Source: an uncultured Verrucomicrobiota bacterium (GTDB lineage: Bacteria > Verrucomicrobiota > Verrucomicrobiae > Verrucomicrobiales > DEV007). From it: a DNA stretch of 20,034 nucleotides. A program made the position numbers and the translations under genes. Under the pieces are notes generated by a model. It had not been told where the DNA came from, searched no databases, and was given only the letters and a program-made list of their open reading frames with translations. The stretch lies in NCBI GenBank assembly GCA_902591645.1, contig CACJBM010000039.1, positions 1-20,034 on the forward strand. Reading direction: 5' to 3'. Positions 1-7,312 of this stretch are shown piece after piece. Numbering within the stretch: the first letter of the stretch is position 1; every line of letters starts with the position of its first letter.

Positions 1-2
1 CG

Positions 3-239
3 GATGAGGATGGAAAAAAATTCATGGTCTTAACCCATACGATAGGAGGCTCAGGCACTGATGTGGAAATGGTATTAGAGAGGAGTTCTGATCTTAAGAC
101 ATGGAATGCTCTCGACCCTTTATCTGAAAATTATATAGATTCAGAATTAAAGAATGGGGTTCGGCAAAGAACGACCATTGATGATATTCCCATTTCATCA
201 GGAGTGCGTCGATTCTATCGATTAGTGGTTAGGCGATAG
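3..239 (+). CDS. C-terminal end of a secreted protein, 5' truncated
   Basis: This frame is open to the left edge of the window and ends at a TAG, so only about the last 78 residues are present. An internal ATG at 24 is probably not the start, because the frame continues upstream as DEDGKKF. The visible part holds 'LERSSDLKTWNALDP' and ends in 'RRFYRLVVRR'. This pattern (a 'S-DL-TW' strand followed by a final 'RFYRL' strand) is common at the C-termini of large secreted Verrucomicrobia and Planctomycetes proteins with beta-sandwich modules. The catalytic or binding part lies outside the window, so no function can be given. It converges on the peroxiredoxin gene with a gap of about 40 bp, in which I see no strong terminator. 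Confidence 0.6.
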   Translation, partial: DEDGKKFMVLTHTIGGSGTDVEMVLERSSDLKTWNALDPLSENYIDSELKNGVRQRTTIDDIPISSGVRRFYRLVVRR

Positions 240-280
240 GAGCGGTTTATCTTATTTCCCGGAATCTTTCAGATTAACCT

Positions 281-772
281 TTAATTTTTAAGTTCAACTA
301 GTTTGGATTTAATCCCTTCAAAGTCTGGAACTTTGGCCGGATCATCGCTGCTTTCCGCGTACTGAATGATGCCATTCGCATCAATCACAAATGCTGATCT
401 TTTGGGAACTCCTCCCATGGTCAAATTCTTTTCAGGAAGAAAACTTTCGTATGCAATGCCGTATTCTTTGGCAACATTATGTTCGTAGTCACTGGCAAGT
501 GTAAGTTCAATACCTTCTTTTTCTGCCCATGCAGCTTGAGCAAAAGGACTGTCACCACTGATGGCAAGGATTTTGGCATCGAGGCTCTCGTATTCTGACA
601 TTTCTCCTGTCACGCTACATAGTTCTTTGGTGCATACGCTGGTAAATGCCATAGGGACAAAGAGAAGTACTGTAGGTTGCCCAAGATTTTCAGATAAGGT
701 AATGTGTTTAGGCCCATCTTCTCCTAGAGTAGTAAGTTTAAAATCGGGTGCTGTTTCTCCAACTGCGAGCAT
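281..772 (-). CDS. Peroxiredoxin (AhpE/Bcp-like thiol peroxidase)
   Basis: A 163-residue thiol peroxidase of the AhpC/TSA superfamily, likely cytoplasmic, that would reduce hydrogen peroxide or organic peroxides through a cysteine sulfenic acid. The active-site signature P-x3-T-x2-C is present as 'PMAFTSVC', with P40, T44 and peroxidatic C47; R125 in 'KRSAFVID' fits the conserved active-site arginine. C52, five residues after C47 ('CTKELC'), is a candidate resolving cysteine, an arrangement known in Bcp/PrxQ-type enzymes. The length and the 'GETAPDF' N-terminus are normal for the family, and there is no signal peptide. The gene is divergent from the nitroreductase gene, so the two may share a control region at 773-841. 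The reductant cannot be told from the sequence. The family is certain; the AhpE versus Bcp assignment is less so. Confidence 0.93.
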   Translation of the reverse strand: MLAVGETAPDFKLTTLGEDGPKHITLSENLGQPTVLLFVPMAFTSVCTKELCSVTGEMSEYESLDAKILAISGDSPFAQAAWAEKEGIELTLASDYEHNVAKEYGIAYESFLPEKNLTMGGVPKRSAFVIDANGIIQYAESSDDPAKVPDFEGIKSKLVELKN

Positions 773-807
773 TTTTTATTTTTTGGTTGTGGTTGTTAAG
801 GTAGTTA

Positions 808-836
808 ATTATACGAAGTTGAATTTATATTGAATT
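808..836 (-). promoter_or_regulatory. Candidate promoter of the peroxiredoxin gene
   Basis: Read on the minus strand there is a perfect TATAAT (813 down to 808), about 35 bases before the ATG at 772. The -35 position is poor, with ATTCAA or AATTCA at spacings of 16-17. The region is AT-rich, so a chance match is possible. It lies in the short divergent space shared with the nitroreductase gene. Confidence 0.35.
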
Positions 837-841
837 TTAAA

Positions 842-1441
842 ATGATATCCAAGACTTTTCCTATTACTGAAACCATTAGGCACCGGCGCACAGTAAAGCC
901 GGCCATGATGGATCCAGATCTTGAAGTTCCGAATGAATTAATTGATGAACTTTTAGAGAATGCTAATTGGGCGCCTACGCATGGTTTTACGGAGCCGTGG
1001 AGGTTTAAGATTTTTTCTGAAGGTTATCGTAAAGTTCTTGGGGAAAAGTTACAGGAACTCTATTCCAAGCACACTCCTGATGATCAGTTTCGGCAGGACA
1101 AGATGGATAAGTTGGGCCAGAATCCGACCCTTGCACCTATCGTTATGGCTATATGCATGAAGCGAGGTGATAACCCGAAGATTCCTGAACTTGAAGAAAT
1201 CGAGGCCGTGGCATGTGCTGTACAAAACATGCACCTCACTGCGGCGGCAGCGGGCCTCGGTGCTTTTTGGTCTTCGCCTCCCATATTAGAAACTGATGGA
1301 ATGTGTGAATTCCTAGATTTAGGGGAGTCTGACCGTTGTCTCGGCCTATTTTATATTGGCTGGTTAAAAGAAGGTGAGAATTGGCCGAAAAGTAGCCGAG
1401 GATCAATATCTAATAAAATTAGTTGGTTCGGTAAGTCATAA
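842..1441 (+). CDS. Nitroreductase family protein (YdjA-like)
   Basis: A flavin-dependent oxidoreductase of the nitroreductase superfamily, about 199 residues from the ATG at 842. An in-frame TTG at 830 would add four residues, but neither start has a clear ribosome-binding site. The N-terminal 'IRHRRTVKP' matches the FMN-phosphate-binding arginine motif. 'LLENANWAPTHGFTEPWRF' is the typical second block with the FMN-contacting segment, and 'AAAAGLGAFWSSPP' is the conserved helix-turn of the flavin site. These proteins are homodimers using NAD(P)H and FMN; the physiological substrate is rarely known. Size and motifs resemble the minimal YdjA subgroup. The gene is divergent from the peroxiredoxin gene, which may hint at a shared redox role, but that is inference. 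The stop codon lies 10 bp before the rnpB promoter. Confidence 0.9.
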   Translation: MISKTFPITETIRHRRTVKPAMMDPDLEVPNELIDELLENANWAPTHGFTEPWRFKIFSEGYRKVLGEKLQELYSKHTPDDQFRQDKMDKLGQNPTLAPIVMAICMKRGDNPKIPELEEIEAVACAVQNMHLTAAAAGLGAFWSSPPILETDGMCEFLDLGESDRCLGLFYIGWLKEGENWPKSSRGSISNKISWFGKS

Positions 1442-1451
1442 GAATGATTAT

Positions 1452-1479
1452 TTGAACATTGATTAAGATCTACGATAAT
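1452..1479 (+). promoter_or_regulatory. Probable sigma-70-type promoter of rnpB
   Basis: The -35 is TTGAAC (1452-1457), then a 16-base spacer, then GATAAT (1474-1479). A start 7-8 bases later falls at about 1487, exactly where the P1 helix of the RNase P RNA begins. That independent agreement makes this the best supported vegetative promoter in the window. Confidence 0.6.
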
Positions 1480-1486
1480 ATCCATT

Positions 1487-1900
1487 GAAGTGCCTGAGAC
1501 AGTCGCTCACTGATAAACTCACTGAGAGGAAAGTCCGGACACCTTAAGGCAGTACCGCCGCACGAAAGTGCGGGAAACTGACAGCGAAAGCTCCAGTTTA
1601 CGGAAAGTGTCACAGAAAATATACCGCCTGAACGAGTTTTACTCGATCAGGTAAGGGTGAAATGGCGAGTTAAGAGCTCACCGCCCCGAGGGTAACTGAG
1701 GGGGCATGACAAACCCCGTGCGGTGCAAGACAGAACAGGGAAAACGGGTAGCCTGCCCGGCCTCTTCGGAGATGATCCTGGGTAATAGTCGCAGTATGGT
1801 TCGCCCAGCTCCTGTCATATGACAGGAAGATAAATGGCTGTCACCTGTCTCGCTCCGGTGAGACAGGACACAGAATCCGGCTTATGAGGGTACTTCCCAC
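1487..1900 (+). ncRNA. rnpB: RNase P RNA (bacterial class A)
   Basis: The catalytic RNA of ribonuclease P, which removes 5' leaders from precursor tRNAs. The conserved blocks occur in order: 'GACAGTCGC', 'GAGGAAAGTCCGGAC' (1526-1540), 'ACAGAAAATATACCGCC', 'AGGGTGAAATGGCGAG' with 'TAAGAGCTCACCG', 'GATAAATGGCTGTC' and 'ACAGAATCCGGCTTA' (1870-1884). The ends are set by helix P1: 1487-1494 (GAAGTGCC) pairs with 1889-1896 (GGTACTTC), with one G-U pair. The 3' end is placed a few bases beyond the helix and could differ slightly. The length of about 410 nt and the presence of P15-P17-like segments fit class A. In the L15 region the sequence reads GCAT-GAC-AAAC where the E. coli RNA has GCAC-GGU-AAAC, so the usual CCA-binding GGU is missing. 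Confidence 0.95.
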
Positions 1901-1907
1901 TAAAAAA

Positions 1908-1938
1908 TGTCCTGGTCGCGTAAATCGCGACCAGGACA
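1908..1938 (+). terminator. Perfect 13-bp hairpin after rnpB
   Basis: Arms 1908-1920 and 1926-1938 (core GTCCTGGTCGCG) are perfectly complementary around the 5-base loop TAAAT, starting 8 bases after the end of the RNase P RNA. It is probably the rnpB terminator, but the plus-strand flank is AAACCATTTATAAT, not a T run. The A6 tract lies on the upstream side, so the element looks more like a classical intrinsic terminator when read on the minus strand. Confidence 0.6.
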
Positions 1939-2012
1939 AACCATTTATAATAAAAACTTCGAACTCATTCGTAATTGTTCTAATGGTGAACTGAGTTTAT
2001 CTATAGAGGATC

Positions 2013-3200
2013 ATGATTATTTCTCCGAAAATTCGCGGATTCATTTGTACAACTGCTCATCCTGAAGGCTGTGAAGCACATGTCCGGGATCAAATTGATT
2101 ATGTGCGTTCGCAAACGCCCATAGAGAATTGTCCGAAGAAAGTTTTAGTAATAGGTTCATCGACAGGTTATGGGCTCGCTTCGCGGATCGTTCCTGCCTT
2201 TGGGGGTAAGGCAGACACTTTGGGTGTGTTTTTTGAGAGGCCTCCTTCAGAGAATAAGTCTGGCAGTGCTGGTTGGTATAATAGTGCCGCATTTGAATCA
2301 GCGGCCAAGGCCGAAGGATTATATGCTAGGAGCATTAACGGAGACGCATACTCAGATGAAATAAAGGCTCTGACTGTGAATGAAATAAAGGCTTCTATGG
2401 GGCAGGTCGATTGTGTCGTGTACTCATTAGCCTCACCACGGAGAGTCGATCCGGATAATGGTCAGGTATATAAGTCTTGCTTGAAACCGATAGACACCAC
2501 TTATTCGCAAAAGACAGTCAATACTGATAAGGCAGAAGTCGAAGAGGTTGTCATAGAGCCGGCGACTGAAGATGAAATAACTCAAACAGTCAAGGTCATG
2601 GGAGGAGAGGACTGGGAACGTTGGATAGACGCGCTTTTAAGCGGAGGTGTCCTTGCCCCATCTGCCATAACGACTGCATATTCCTACATTGGTCCAGAGT
2701 TGACCTGGTCCGTATACAAGGATGGTACTATTGGTCAGGCAAAGATTCATTTGCAGAAAACGTGTGAACGTATTCATAAAAAGATTTCGCCATCTGGTGG
2801 AAGGGCATACATATCAGTCAATAAGGCCGTAGTGACTCAGGCCAGTTCTGCGATTCCAGTCGTTCCACTATACATCAGTGTCTTATTTAAGAAGATGAAA
2901 GAGGAAGGCATTCACGAGGATTGTATCGAACAGATCAGGAGGCTCTTCGGTGATCATTTCACGGGCGTACCATCTCTGGACGAATCTGGACGCATTAGAA
3001 TCGATGACTGGGAGATGAGAGATGATATTCAGAGTCATGTGGCAGAGGTATGGGAACAGATTGGCACTGATAATTTGAAGAATTTATCTGATTTTGAAGG
3101 TTACCAGAAAGATTTTATGAAGCTCTTCGGTTTTGGTCTTGATGGAGTCGACTACGGAGCAGACACGGACCCATTACGATCAATTGATCTAGTCGAGTGA
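2013..3200 (+). CDS. fabV: Enoyl-ACP / trans-2-enoyl-CoA reductase FabV
   Basis: FabV-type reductase catalysing the last step of each fatty acid elongation round, reducing the trans-2 double bond of enoyl-ACP (or enoyl-CoA) with NADH in the cytoplasm. The protein has 395 residues, close to the roughly 400 typical of FabV and much longer than FabI. The nucleotide-binding loop is 'VIGSSTGYGLASRI' (about 46-59), the strand 'DCVVYSLASPRR' follows at 133-144, and the catalytic Tyr-x8-Lys pair falls at Y235 and K244 within 'SVYKDGTIGQAK'. The N-terminal 'RGFICTTAHPEGC' is also characteristic. The start is supported by AGAGGA (2005-2010) just upstream. The FabV family is known for low triclosan sensitivity. 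It is followed after 45 bp by dgkA and may lead a lipid-related operon. No other fab genes are adjacent. Confidence 0.97.
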   Translation: MIISPKIRGFICTTAHPEGCEAHVRDQIDYVRSQTPIENCPKKVLVIGSSTGYGLASRIVPAFGGKADTLGVFFERPPSENKSGSAGWYNSAAFESAAKAEGLYARSINGDAYSDEIKALTVNEIKASMGQVDCVVYSLASPRRVDPDNGQVYKSCLKPIDTTYSQKTVNTDKAEVEEVVIEPATEDEITQTVKVMGGEDWERWIDALLSGGVLAPSAITTAYSYIGPELTWSVYKDGTIGQAKIHLQKTCERIHKKISPSGGRAYISVNKAVVTQASSAIPVVPLYISVLFKKMKEEGIHEDCIEQIRRLFGDHFTGVPSLDESGRIRIDDWEMRDDIQSHVAEVWEQIGTDNLKNLSDFEGYQKDFMKLFGFGLDGVDYGADTDPLRSIDLVE

Positions 3201-3245
3201 ATTATATAAGCATTCCCAAAGGGTGAAAAAAGCTAATAGCGATTC

Positions 3246-3599
3246 ATGAGATCATTTTATTATGCATTCAAAGGTCTCTTGCTCCTTTTCCGTTCACAGA
3301 AAAATGCACGGATTCATCTGTTCTTTTTTTCTTTAGCGATATGCAGTGGTTTTCTTTTTAAGATTACTGCCCTCGAGTGGGCTTTGATTTTAATATGTTC
3401 GGGACTCGTAATGGCTGCAGAAGCTGTGAATACAGCCTTAGAAAGATTAGCCGATTCGGTTCATCCAGATCATCATGTTGGAATCGGTGAGTCCAAGGAC
3501 ATTGCAGCTTCGGCCGTGTTAATTACTGCGATTGCAGCATTGTCTGTAGGACTTATAATATTTGTCCCTAAGCTCATTTCATGGACCGTTCCCAATTAG
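3246..3599 (+). CDS. dgkA: Diacylglycerol kinase / undecaprenol kinase family protein
   Basis: A small integral-membrane lipid kinase of the DgkA family (117 residues) that phosphorylates diacylglycerol or undecaprenol with ATP at the inner membrane, recycling lipid from envelope synthesis. The sequence shows an N-terminal amphipathic segment ('SFYYAFKGLLLLFRSQKNARIH'), three hydrophobic spans (about 24-40, 42-60 and 87-110), and the family signature 'AAEAVNTALERLADSVHP' with the catalytic Glu and the Asn-Thr-Ala-x-Glu run, followed by 'KDIAASAVL'. Which lipid is used cannot be decided from sequence; Gram-negative DgkA prefers diacylglycerol and Gram-positive forms prefer undecaprenol. The last 19 bases overlap the start of the FAD oxidase gene, which suggests translational coupling. 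Confidence 0.92.
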   Translation: MRSFYYAFKGLLLLFRSQKNARIHLFFFSLAICSGFLFKITALEWALILICSGLVMAAEAVNTALERLADSVHPDHHVGIGESKDIAASAVLITAIAALSVGLIIFVPKLISWTVPN

Positions 3600-4957
3600 T
3601 AGAATCGCTCATAGCCTTGGTCGGTGCCGATAAGGTTTCTGATGAGCTATCTGACATTGAGGAGCACAGCATTGATAAATGGTTAGTGGGGTATCCTCCT
3701 GATGCCGTTGTTTTTGCGGAAACGACTGAGGACGTAGTTGACGTCATGAAATTTTCTAATCAGGAAGGGGTTCCAGTCACGACGCGAGGTTCTGGTGTCG
3801 GATACGTTGGAGGGGCAGTTCCTGTTCAGGGTGGCATTGTTTTATCAGTGGCACGCATGGATTCTATTAAAGAGATTAATGTAGAGGATGGCGTTGCAAT
3901 TGTTGGACCTGGGCTCATCACAGGGACCCTTCAGGACGCTGTTCGTGACCTTGGTTGGTTCTATCCTCCTGACCCAGCTAGTCTAAGAGAGTGCAGTATA
4001 GGAGGGAACGTTGCAACGAATGCTGGTGGGCCTCGCTGCCTCAAGTATGGAGTCACTCGTAATTATGTTTTGGGATTGGAGGTTGTCCTTGCTGATGGGA
4101 CATTGGCTAGGTTGGGTGGACGCTGTCACAAAAATAAGACAGGATTTGATTTGATAGGAATGTTTGTTGGATCAGAAGGCCTTTTGGGCGTTGTTACCGA
4201 GGTGACTTGCCGCTTGATTCCTTATCCTCCTTCTAGGGCAATGGTTTCGGCGACCTTTGAAAGCTTTGCCGATGCGGCTCTAGCAGTTCAGGAAGTTATG
4301 AGTGCAGGGTTTCTTCCTGCTGCTCTTGAAATTGCCGACAAGTTTACTCTCTCTGCTGCCCGTGATCATGTCGGTTCAGAGATGATTCCACAAGGCGAAG
4401 CCTTTTTACTAGTTGAGCTTGATGGTCAGAAAGGATCTGTTGCACAGGAAACGGATTCAGTGGCGGAACTGATAAGAGAACAGAAATCTTTGACCATTGA
4501 AACGGCAACGGACGAATCAGGATGTGAGGACATTTGGGAGATTCGCAGAGCCTTCAGTTATAGTTTACGTGCGACTGGTCTCACTAAGCTCAATGAGGAC
4601 ATCGTTGTTCCGCGCGGTAAGCTCGTTGAATTGGTCGAGTTTTGCGAAGGATTGCAGCAAGAATGTGGTATGCCTATTGCCTGTTTCGGTCATGCGGGGG
4701 ACGGTAACATACATGTGAATATTATGGTCGAAGACATTGAAATTGAAGAGAACCGAAAACGTTCGGACGAGGCCTTAGACCAGCTATTTAAGAAGGTTTT
4801 GAGCATGGGCGGTGTAGTGAGTGGAGAGCATGGGATAGGTATTGCCAAGAAAAGATGGTTCGAGGATGCTCTGGATGAGGGATCATTGGATTTACACAGA
4901 AGACTCAAATCAGCACTGGATAGGGAATCGAATCTTAATCCAGGAAAATTTGTTTAA
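3581..4957 (+). CDS. FAD-linked oxidase, GlcD / D-lactate dehydrogenase-like
   Basis: A 458-residue flavoprotein of the vanillyl-alcohol-oxidase (PCMH-type) fold, which oxidises a 2-hydroxy acid such as glycolate or D-lactate to the 2-oxo acid. The FAD-binding domain (about 35-215) carries 'TTRGSGVGYVGGAVP' and 'YPPDPASLRECSIGGNVATNAGG'. The C-terminal FAD-oxidase domain holds 'GHAGDGNIHVN' (371-381, following F370) with the metal- and substrate-site histidines, then 'SGEHGIG' (about 418-424) and the closing 'NPGKFV'. All key elements of GlcD are present. Partners GlcE and GlcF are not adjacent, so it could be a stand-alone D-lactate or D-2-hydroxyglutarate dehydrogenase. The ATG lies inside the 3' end of dgkA, a 19-bp overlap. 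The next gene follows within 10-31 bp, giving a tight operon. Confidence 0.92.
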   Translation: MDRSQLVESLIALVGADKVSDELSDIEEHSIDKWLVGYPPDAVVFAETTEDVVDVMKFSNQEGVPVTTRGSGVGYVGGAVPVQGGIVLSVARMDSIKEINVEDGVAIVGPGLITGTLQDAVRDLGWFYPPDPASLRECSIGGNVATNAGGPRCLKYGVTRNYVLGLEVVLADGTLARLGGRCHKNKTGFDLIGMFVGSEGLLGVVTEVTCRLIPYPPSRAMVSATFESFADAALAVQEVMSAGFLPAALEIADKFTLSAARDHVGSEMIPQGEAFLLVELDGQKGSVAQETDSVAELIREQKSLTIETATDESGCEDIWEIRRAFSYSLRATGLTKLNEDIVVPRGKLVELVEFCEGLQQECGMPIACFGHAGDGNIHVNIMVEDIEIEENRKRSDEALDQLFKKVLSMGGVVSGEHGIGIAKKRWFEDALDEGSLDLHRRLKSALDRESNLNPGKFV

Positions 4958-4967
4958 TTAAAAATTT

Positions 4968-5837
4968 ATGAAAACGCAGTATTTAATCATGAGAAAAATA
5001 TTAGTCCTTTTGATTCTTTTAGGAGCGAACGCGTTCGCTGCTCCGCTTGATATTGATGCACTTTCTTTCAATATCAGATTTGATAATCCAAAGGACGGAG
5101 ACAATGCCTGGCCAAAGAGGAAAGACATGGTCGGGAAATGGCTGAAGGTACAATCTCCTGACGTCGTTGGCCTTCAGGAAGCAAAGCGTCATCAGATTGA
5201 CGATATAAGAAAGAGATCATCAATCTATGCAGAGTACGGAGTCGGCAGAGATGATGGCAAGAGCTCAGGTGAGCATTGTACTATATTGTACTTAAAGAAA
5301 AGATTCGTCCTAGATAAGAAAGACTGCGGAACTTTCTGGTTAAGTGATACGCCGGAGAAAATTGCATCGAAGTCCTGGGGCAATGAGATCCCTAGGATTT
5401 GCACCTGGGCCAGACTCATAGAAAAGGATTCTGAACGTGCTTTTTATGTTTATAATGTTCACTGGGATCATCAGAGTCAGCCGAGCCGAGTCCGCGCTGC
5501 ACAATTAATCATCCAAAGAATTGCGAAAAGAAAAAACCTTAAAGACCCGATCATTCTTATGGGAGACTTTAATGCTTCAGAAACGAACCCGGCAATTAAA
5601 GCTTTTAAGGAGAAACCTTTAAAATTGGTTGATACGTATCGGGAAGTGAAACCCAAAGAAGAATTGGTAAGAACTTTCCATGGTTTTCGTGGGGGATCAT
5701 ATACCGGTGGAAAGATTGACCATGTTTTTGTTTTGCCCGGTACGGTTTCTGTAAAATCTGCGGCTATTATTAGGTATAATGAAAAGGGAAAATATTTATC
5801 AGACCATTATCCGGTCCGTGCTAAATTTTCATTTTAA
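4968..5837 (+). CDS. Secreted endonuclease/exonuclease/phosphatase family protein
   Basis: A metal-dependent phosphodiesterase/phosphatase of the EEP (DNase I-like) fold, 289 residues, with a signal peptide ending near 'ANAFAA', so it acts in the periplasm or outside. All fold motifs are visible: 'SFNIRFDNP' (metal-near Asn35), 'VGLQEA' (Glu71), 'VHWDHQS' (His165), 'MGDFNA' (Asp200, Asn202), 'KIDHVFV' (Asp251) and 'SDHYPV' (Asp279, His280). The 'FNIRFDNPKDGDNAW' opening and 'GVGRDDG' loop are typical of bacterial secreted EEP proteins often found beside sugar-catabolism genes; the substrate (nucleic acid, phospholipid or sugar phosphodiester) is unknown. ATG codons at 4968 and 4989 are both possible. 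The second gives a more usual signal peptide (MRKILVLLILLGANAFA). It probably ends the fabV-dgkA-oxidase run. Confidence 0.9.
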   Translation: MKTQYLIMRKILVLLILLGANAFAAPLDIDALSFNIRFDNPKDGDNAWPKRKDMVGKWLKVQSPDVVGLQEAKRHQIDDIRKRSSIYAEYGVGRDDGKSSGEHCTILYLKKRFVLDKKDCGTFWLSDTPEKIASKSWGNEIPRICTWARLIEKDSERAFYVYNVHWDHQSQPSRVRAAQLIIQRIAKRKNLKDPIILMGDFNASETNPAIKAFKEKPLKLVDTYREVKPKEELVRTFHGFRGGSYTGGKIDHVFVLPGTVSVKSAAIIRYNEKGKYLSDHYPVRAKFSF

Positions 5838-5898
5838 CCAGTCCAGATTTCCTGGGTTGAGTTAGTTCAATCTCCTTTTTTGCTAATAATCCAAAAGT

Positions 5899-5914
5899 TG
5901 GCATGGACATTGCT
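5899..5914 (+). promoter_or_regulatory. Sigma-54 (RpoN) promoter of the first amt gene
   Basis: TTGGCATG-GACA-TTGCT matches the -24/-12 consensus TGGCACG-N4-TTGCW at all but one fixed position. GG at 5900-5901 and GC at 5912-5913 have the required 12-base step. Transcription would start near 5925, giving a leader of about 44 bases before the ATG at 5969. Sigma-54 control of ammonium transporters through NtrC-type activators is well known; no activator-binding site was recognised upstream. Confidence 0.75.
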
Positions 5915-5928
5915 ATTAAGAGGTATTG

Positions 5929-5945
5929 AGGCACAAAAGTGTCCT
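5929..5945 (+). promoter_or_regulatory. Leader hairpin of the first amt gene
   Basis: AGGCAC pairs with GTG-T-CCT around an AAAA loop (6 pairs with one bulged T). It begins about 5 bases after the predicted sigma-54 start. A hairpin with the same core GGCACAAWAGT lies at the equivalent place before the second amt gene (7400-7419). The role is unknown: mRNA 5' stabilisation, a regulatory RNA element, or DNA recognition. Confidence 0.45.
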
Positions 5946-5968
5946 TTACAACCCTTATAATACTGAAA

Positions 5969-7276
5969 ATGAAGAAGTTATTGAAGCCCCTATGGGCACT
6001 TTTATTGTTGGCGCTGTCTGCGCCCTTAGCTGTCGCAGAGGAAGCTGGAGCTTCTAATATTGATTCTGGAGACACTGCCTGGATGCTTACGGCCACTGTC
6101 CTTGTCCTATTAATGACAATTCCGGGCCTGTCCCTCTTTTACGGAGGTCTCGTCAAATCAAAGAATATCCTTTCCGTACTCATGCAGTGCTTTTTTATCA
6201 CTGCGGTCATGTCAATCCTTTGGGTTATCTGCGGATATAGCCTTGCTGCAGGAGAAGGTAATAATTATTGGGGTGATTTAAAAAATACTTTTCTGCAGAC
6301 TTTGAGTGCTGATTCGGAAAGTGGTACGATTCCAGAAAGTGTTTTTATCACTTTCCAAATGACTTTTATCATCATTACTCCGGCCCTGATCGTTGGTGCA
6401 TTTGCTGAACGAATGAAGTTTTCCGCGGTCCTTATTTTCACGACTTTGTGGGCAATTCTATCTTATTGCCCGATCTGGCATATGGCCTGGGGCGGAGGAC
6501 TCTTTGCCGGTGGCGATGAAGGCAATTGGCTCATGGCAGCAGGTACAGGTGCTATTGATTTTGCCGGTGGAACGGTCGTCCATATTAATGCCGGTATAGC
6601 GGGTCTGGTCGCATGTATTATGCTAGGCAAGCGTAAAGGATATCCAAATACTTTAAGTCCTCCGAGTAGCGTACCGTTCACGGTCATTGGCGCGGCTCTT
6701 CTCTGGGTCGGTTGGTTCGGTTTTAATGCTGGTAGTGCTGTGAGTGCTGGAGCAGATGCAGGTTACGCAATGCTTACTACACAAATTGCTACGGCTGCCG
6801 CGGTCATTGCGTGGGTTGCAATTGAAACTTTCAGTACCGGTAAGCCGACTGCAGTAGGTGCTGCGACTGGTGCCGTTGCCGGACTCGTTGCCATTACTCC
6901 GGCCTCCGGCAGTTCCACAGTAGTGGGAGCTATTGTCATTGGCCTCGCTTCCGGAGTCATTTGCTACTTTGGAGCGACCAAGCTCAAGCAGACTTTCGGA
7001 TACGATGATAGTTTGGATGTCTTTGGAGTGCATGGCATTGGAGGCATTGTTGGTGCGGTATTGACTGGAGTCTTCATCCGTGAAGGGGCAGGCGAAGCTG
7101 GAGTTACTCAGGTAATCATTCAGGTAAAATCGATTCTGGTCACTATTATTTGGAGTACCATTGCTTCAGTCATTGCACTGAGCGTGGCCAAATTTACGGT
7201 CGGCCTTCGTGTCGATGAGGGGGATGAGGAAACTGGTCTTGACCAGAGTTCTCATGGAGAAAGTGCTTATAATTAA
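5969..7276 (+). CDS. amt: Ammonium transporter (Amt/AmtB), first copy
   Basis: A trimeric inner-membrane ammonium channel of the Amt/Mep/Rh family, 435 residues from the ATG at 5969. A GTG at 5939 in the same frame would add ten residues but lies in the leader hairpin. The N-terminus is a cleavable signal peptide (MKKLLKPLWALLLLALSAPLAVA) as in E. coli AmtB, followed by eleven hydrophobic spans. Family hallmarks are 'PGLSLFYGGLV', 'FQMTFIIITPALIVGAFAER', 'CPIWHMAWGGG', 'FAGGTVVHINAG' with pore His205, 'GWFGFNAGSA', and 'DVFGVHGIGG' with pore His355. The C-terminal tail 'TVGLRVDEGDEETGLD' with 'SHGESAY' is the conserved cytosolic tail that couples subunits and meets P-II proteins. It has its own sigma-54 promoter and terminator; a paralogue follows. 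No glnK/glnB gene is adjacent. Confidence 0.97.
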   Translation: MKKLLKPLWALLLLALSAPLAVAEEAGASNIDSGDTAWMLTATVLVLLMTIPGLSLFYGGLVKSKNILSVLMQCFFITAVMSILWVICGYSLAAGEGNNYWGDLKNTFLQTLSADSESGTIPESVFITFQMTFIIITPALIVGAFAERMKFSAVLIFTTLWAILSYCPIWHMAWGGGLFAGGDEGNWLMAAGTGAIDFAGGTVVHINAGIAGLVACIMLGKRKGYPNTLSPPSSVPFTVIGAALLWVGWFGFNAGSAVSAGADAGYAMLTTQIATAAAVIAWVAIETFSTGKPTAVGAATGAVAGLVAITPASGSSTVVGAIVIGLASGVICYFGATKLKQTFGYDDSLDVFGVHGIGGIVGAVLTGVFIREGAGEAGVTQVIIQVKSILVTIIWSTIASVIALSVAKFTVGLRVDEGDEETGLDQSSHGESAYN

Positions 7277-7312
7277 TAAATAAGTTTAAATAACAGTATA
7301 TATTCTTCTATT

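Noticed and set aside
240..280. Possible bidirectional terminator between the first two genes
   Set aside because: Only a 4-bp AATC/GATT stem is visible, which is not enough.
561..833. 90-codon plus-strand frame opposite the peroxiredoxin
   Set aside because: Shadow frame over a gene with clear active-site motifs; no family recognised.
6653..7033. 126-codon minus-strand open frame inside the first amt gene
   Set aside because: Ser/Thr/Asn-rich shadow of a transporter coding sequence, with no motif and no start signal.
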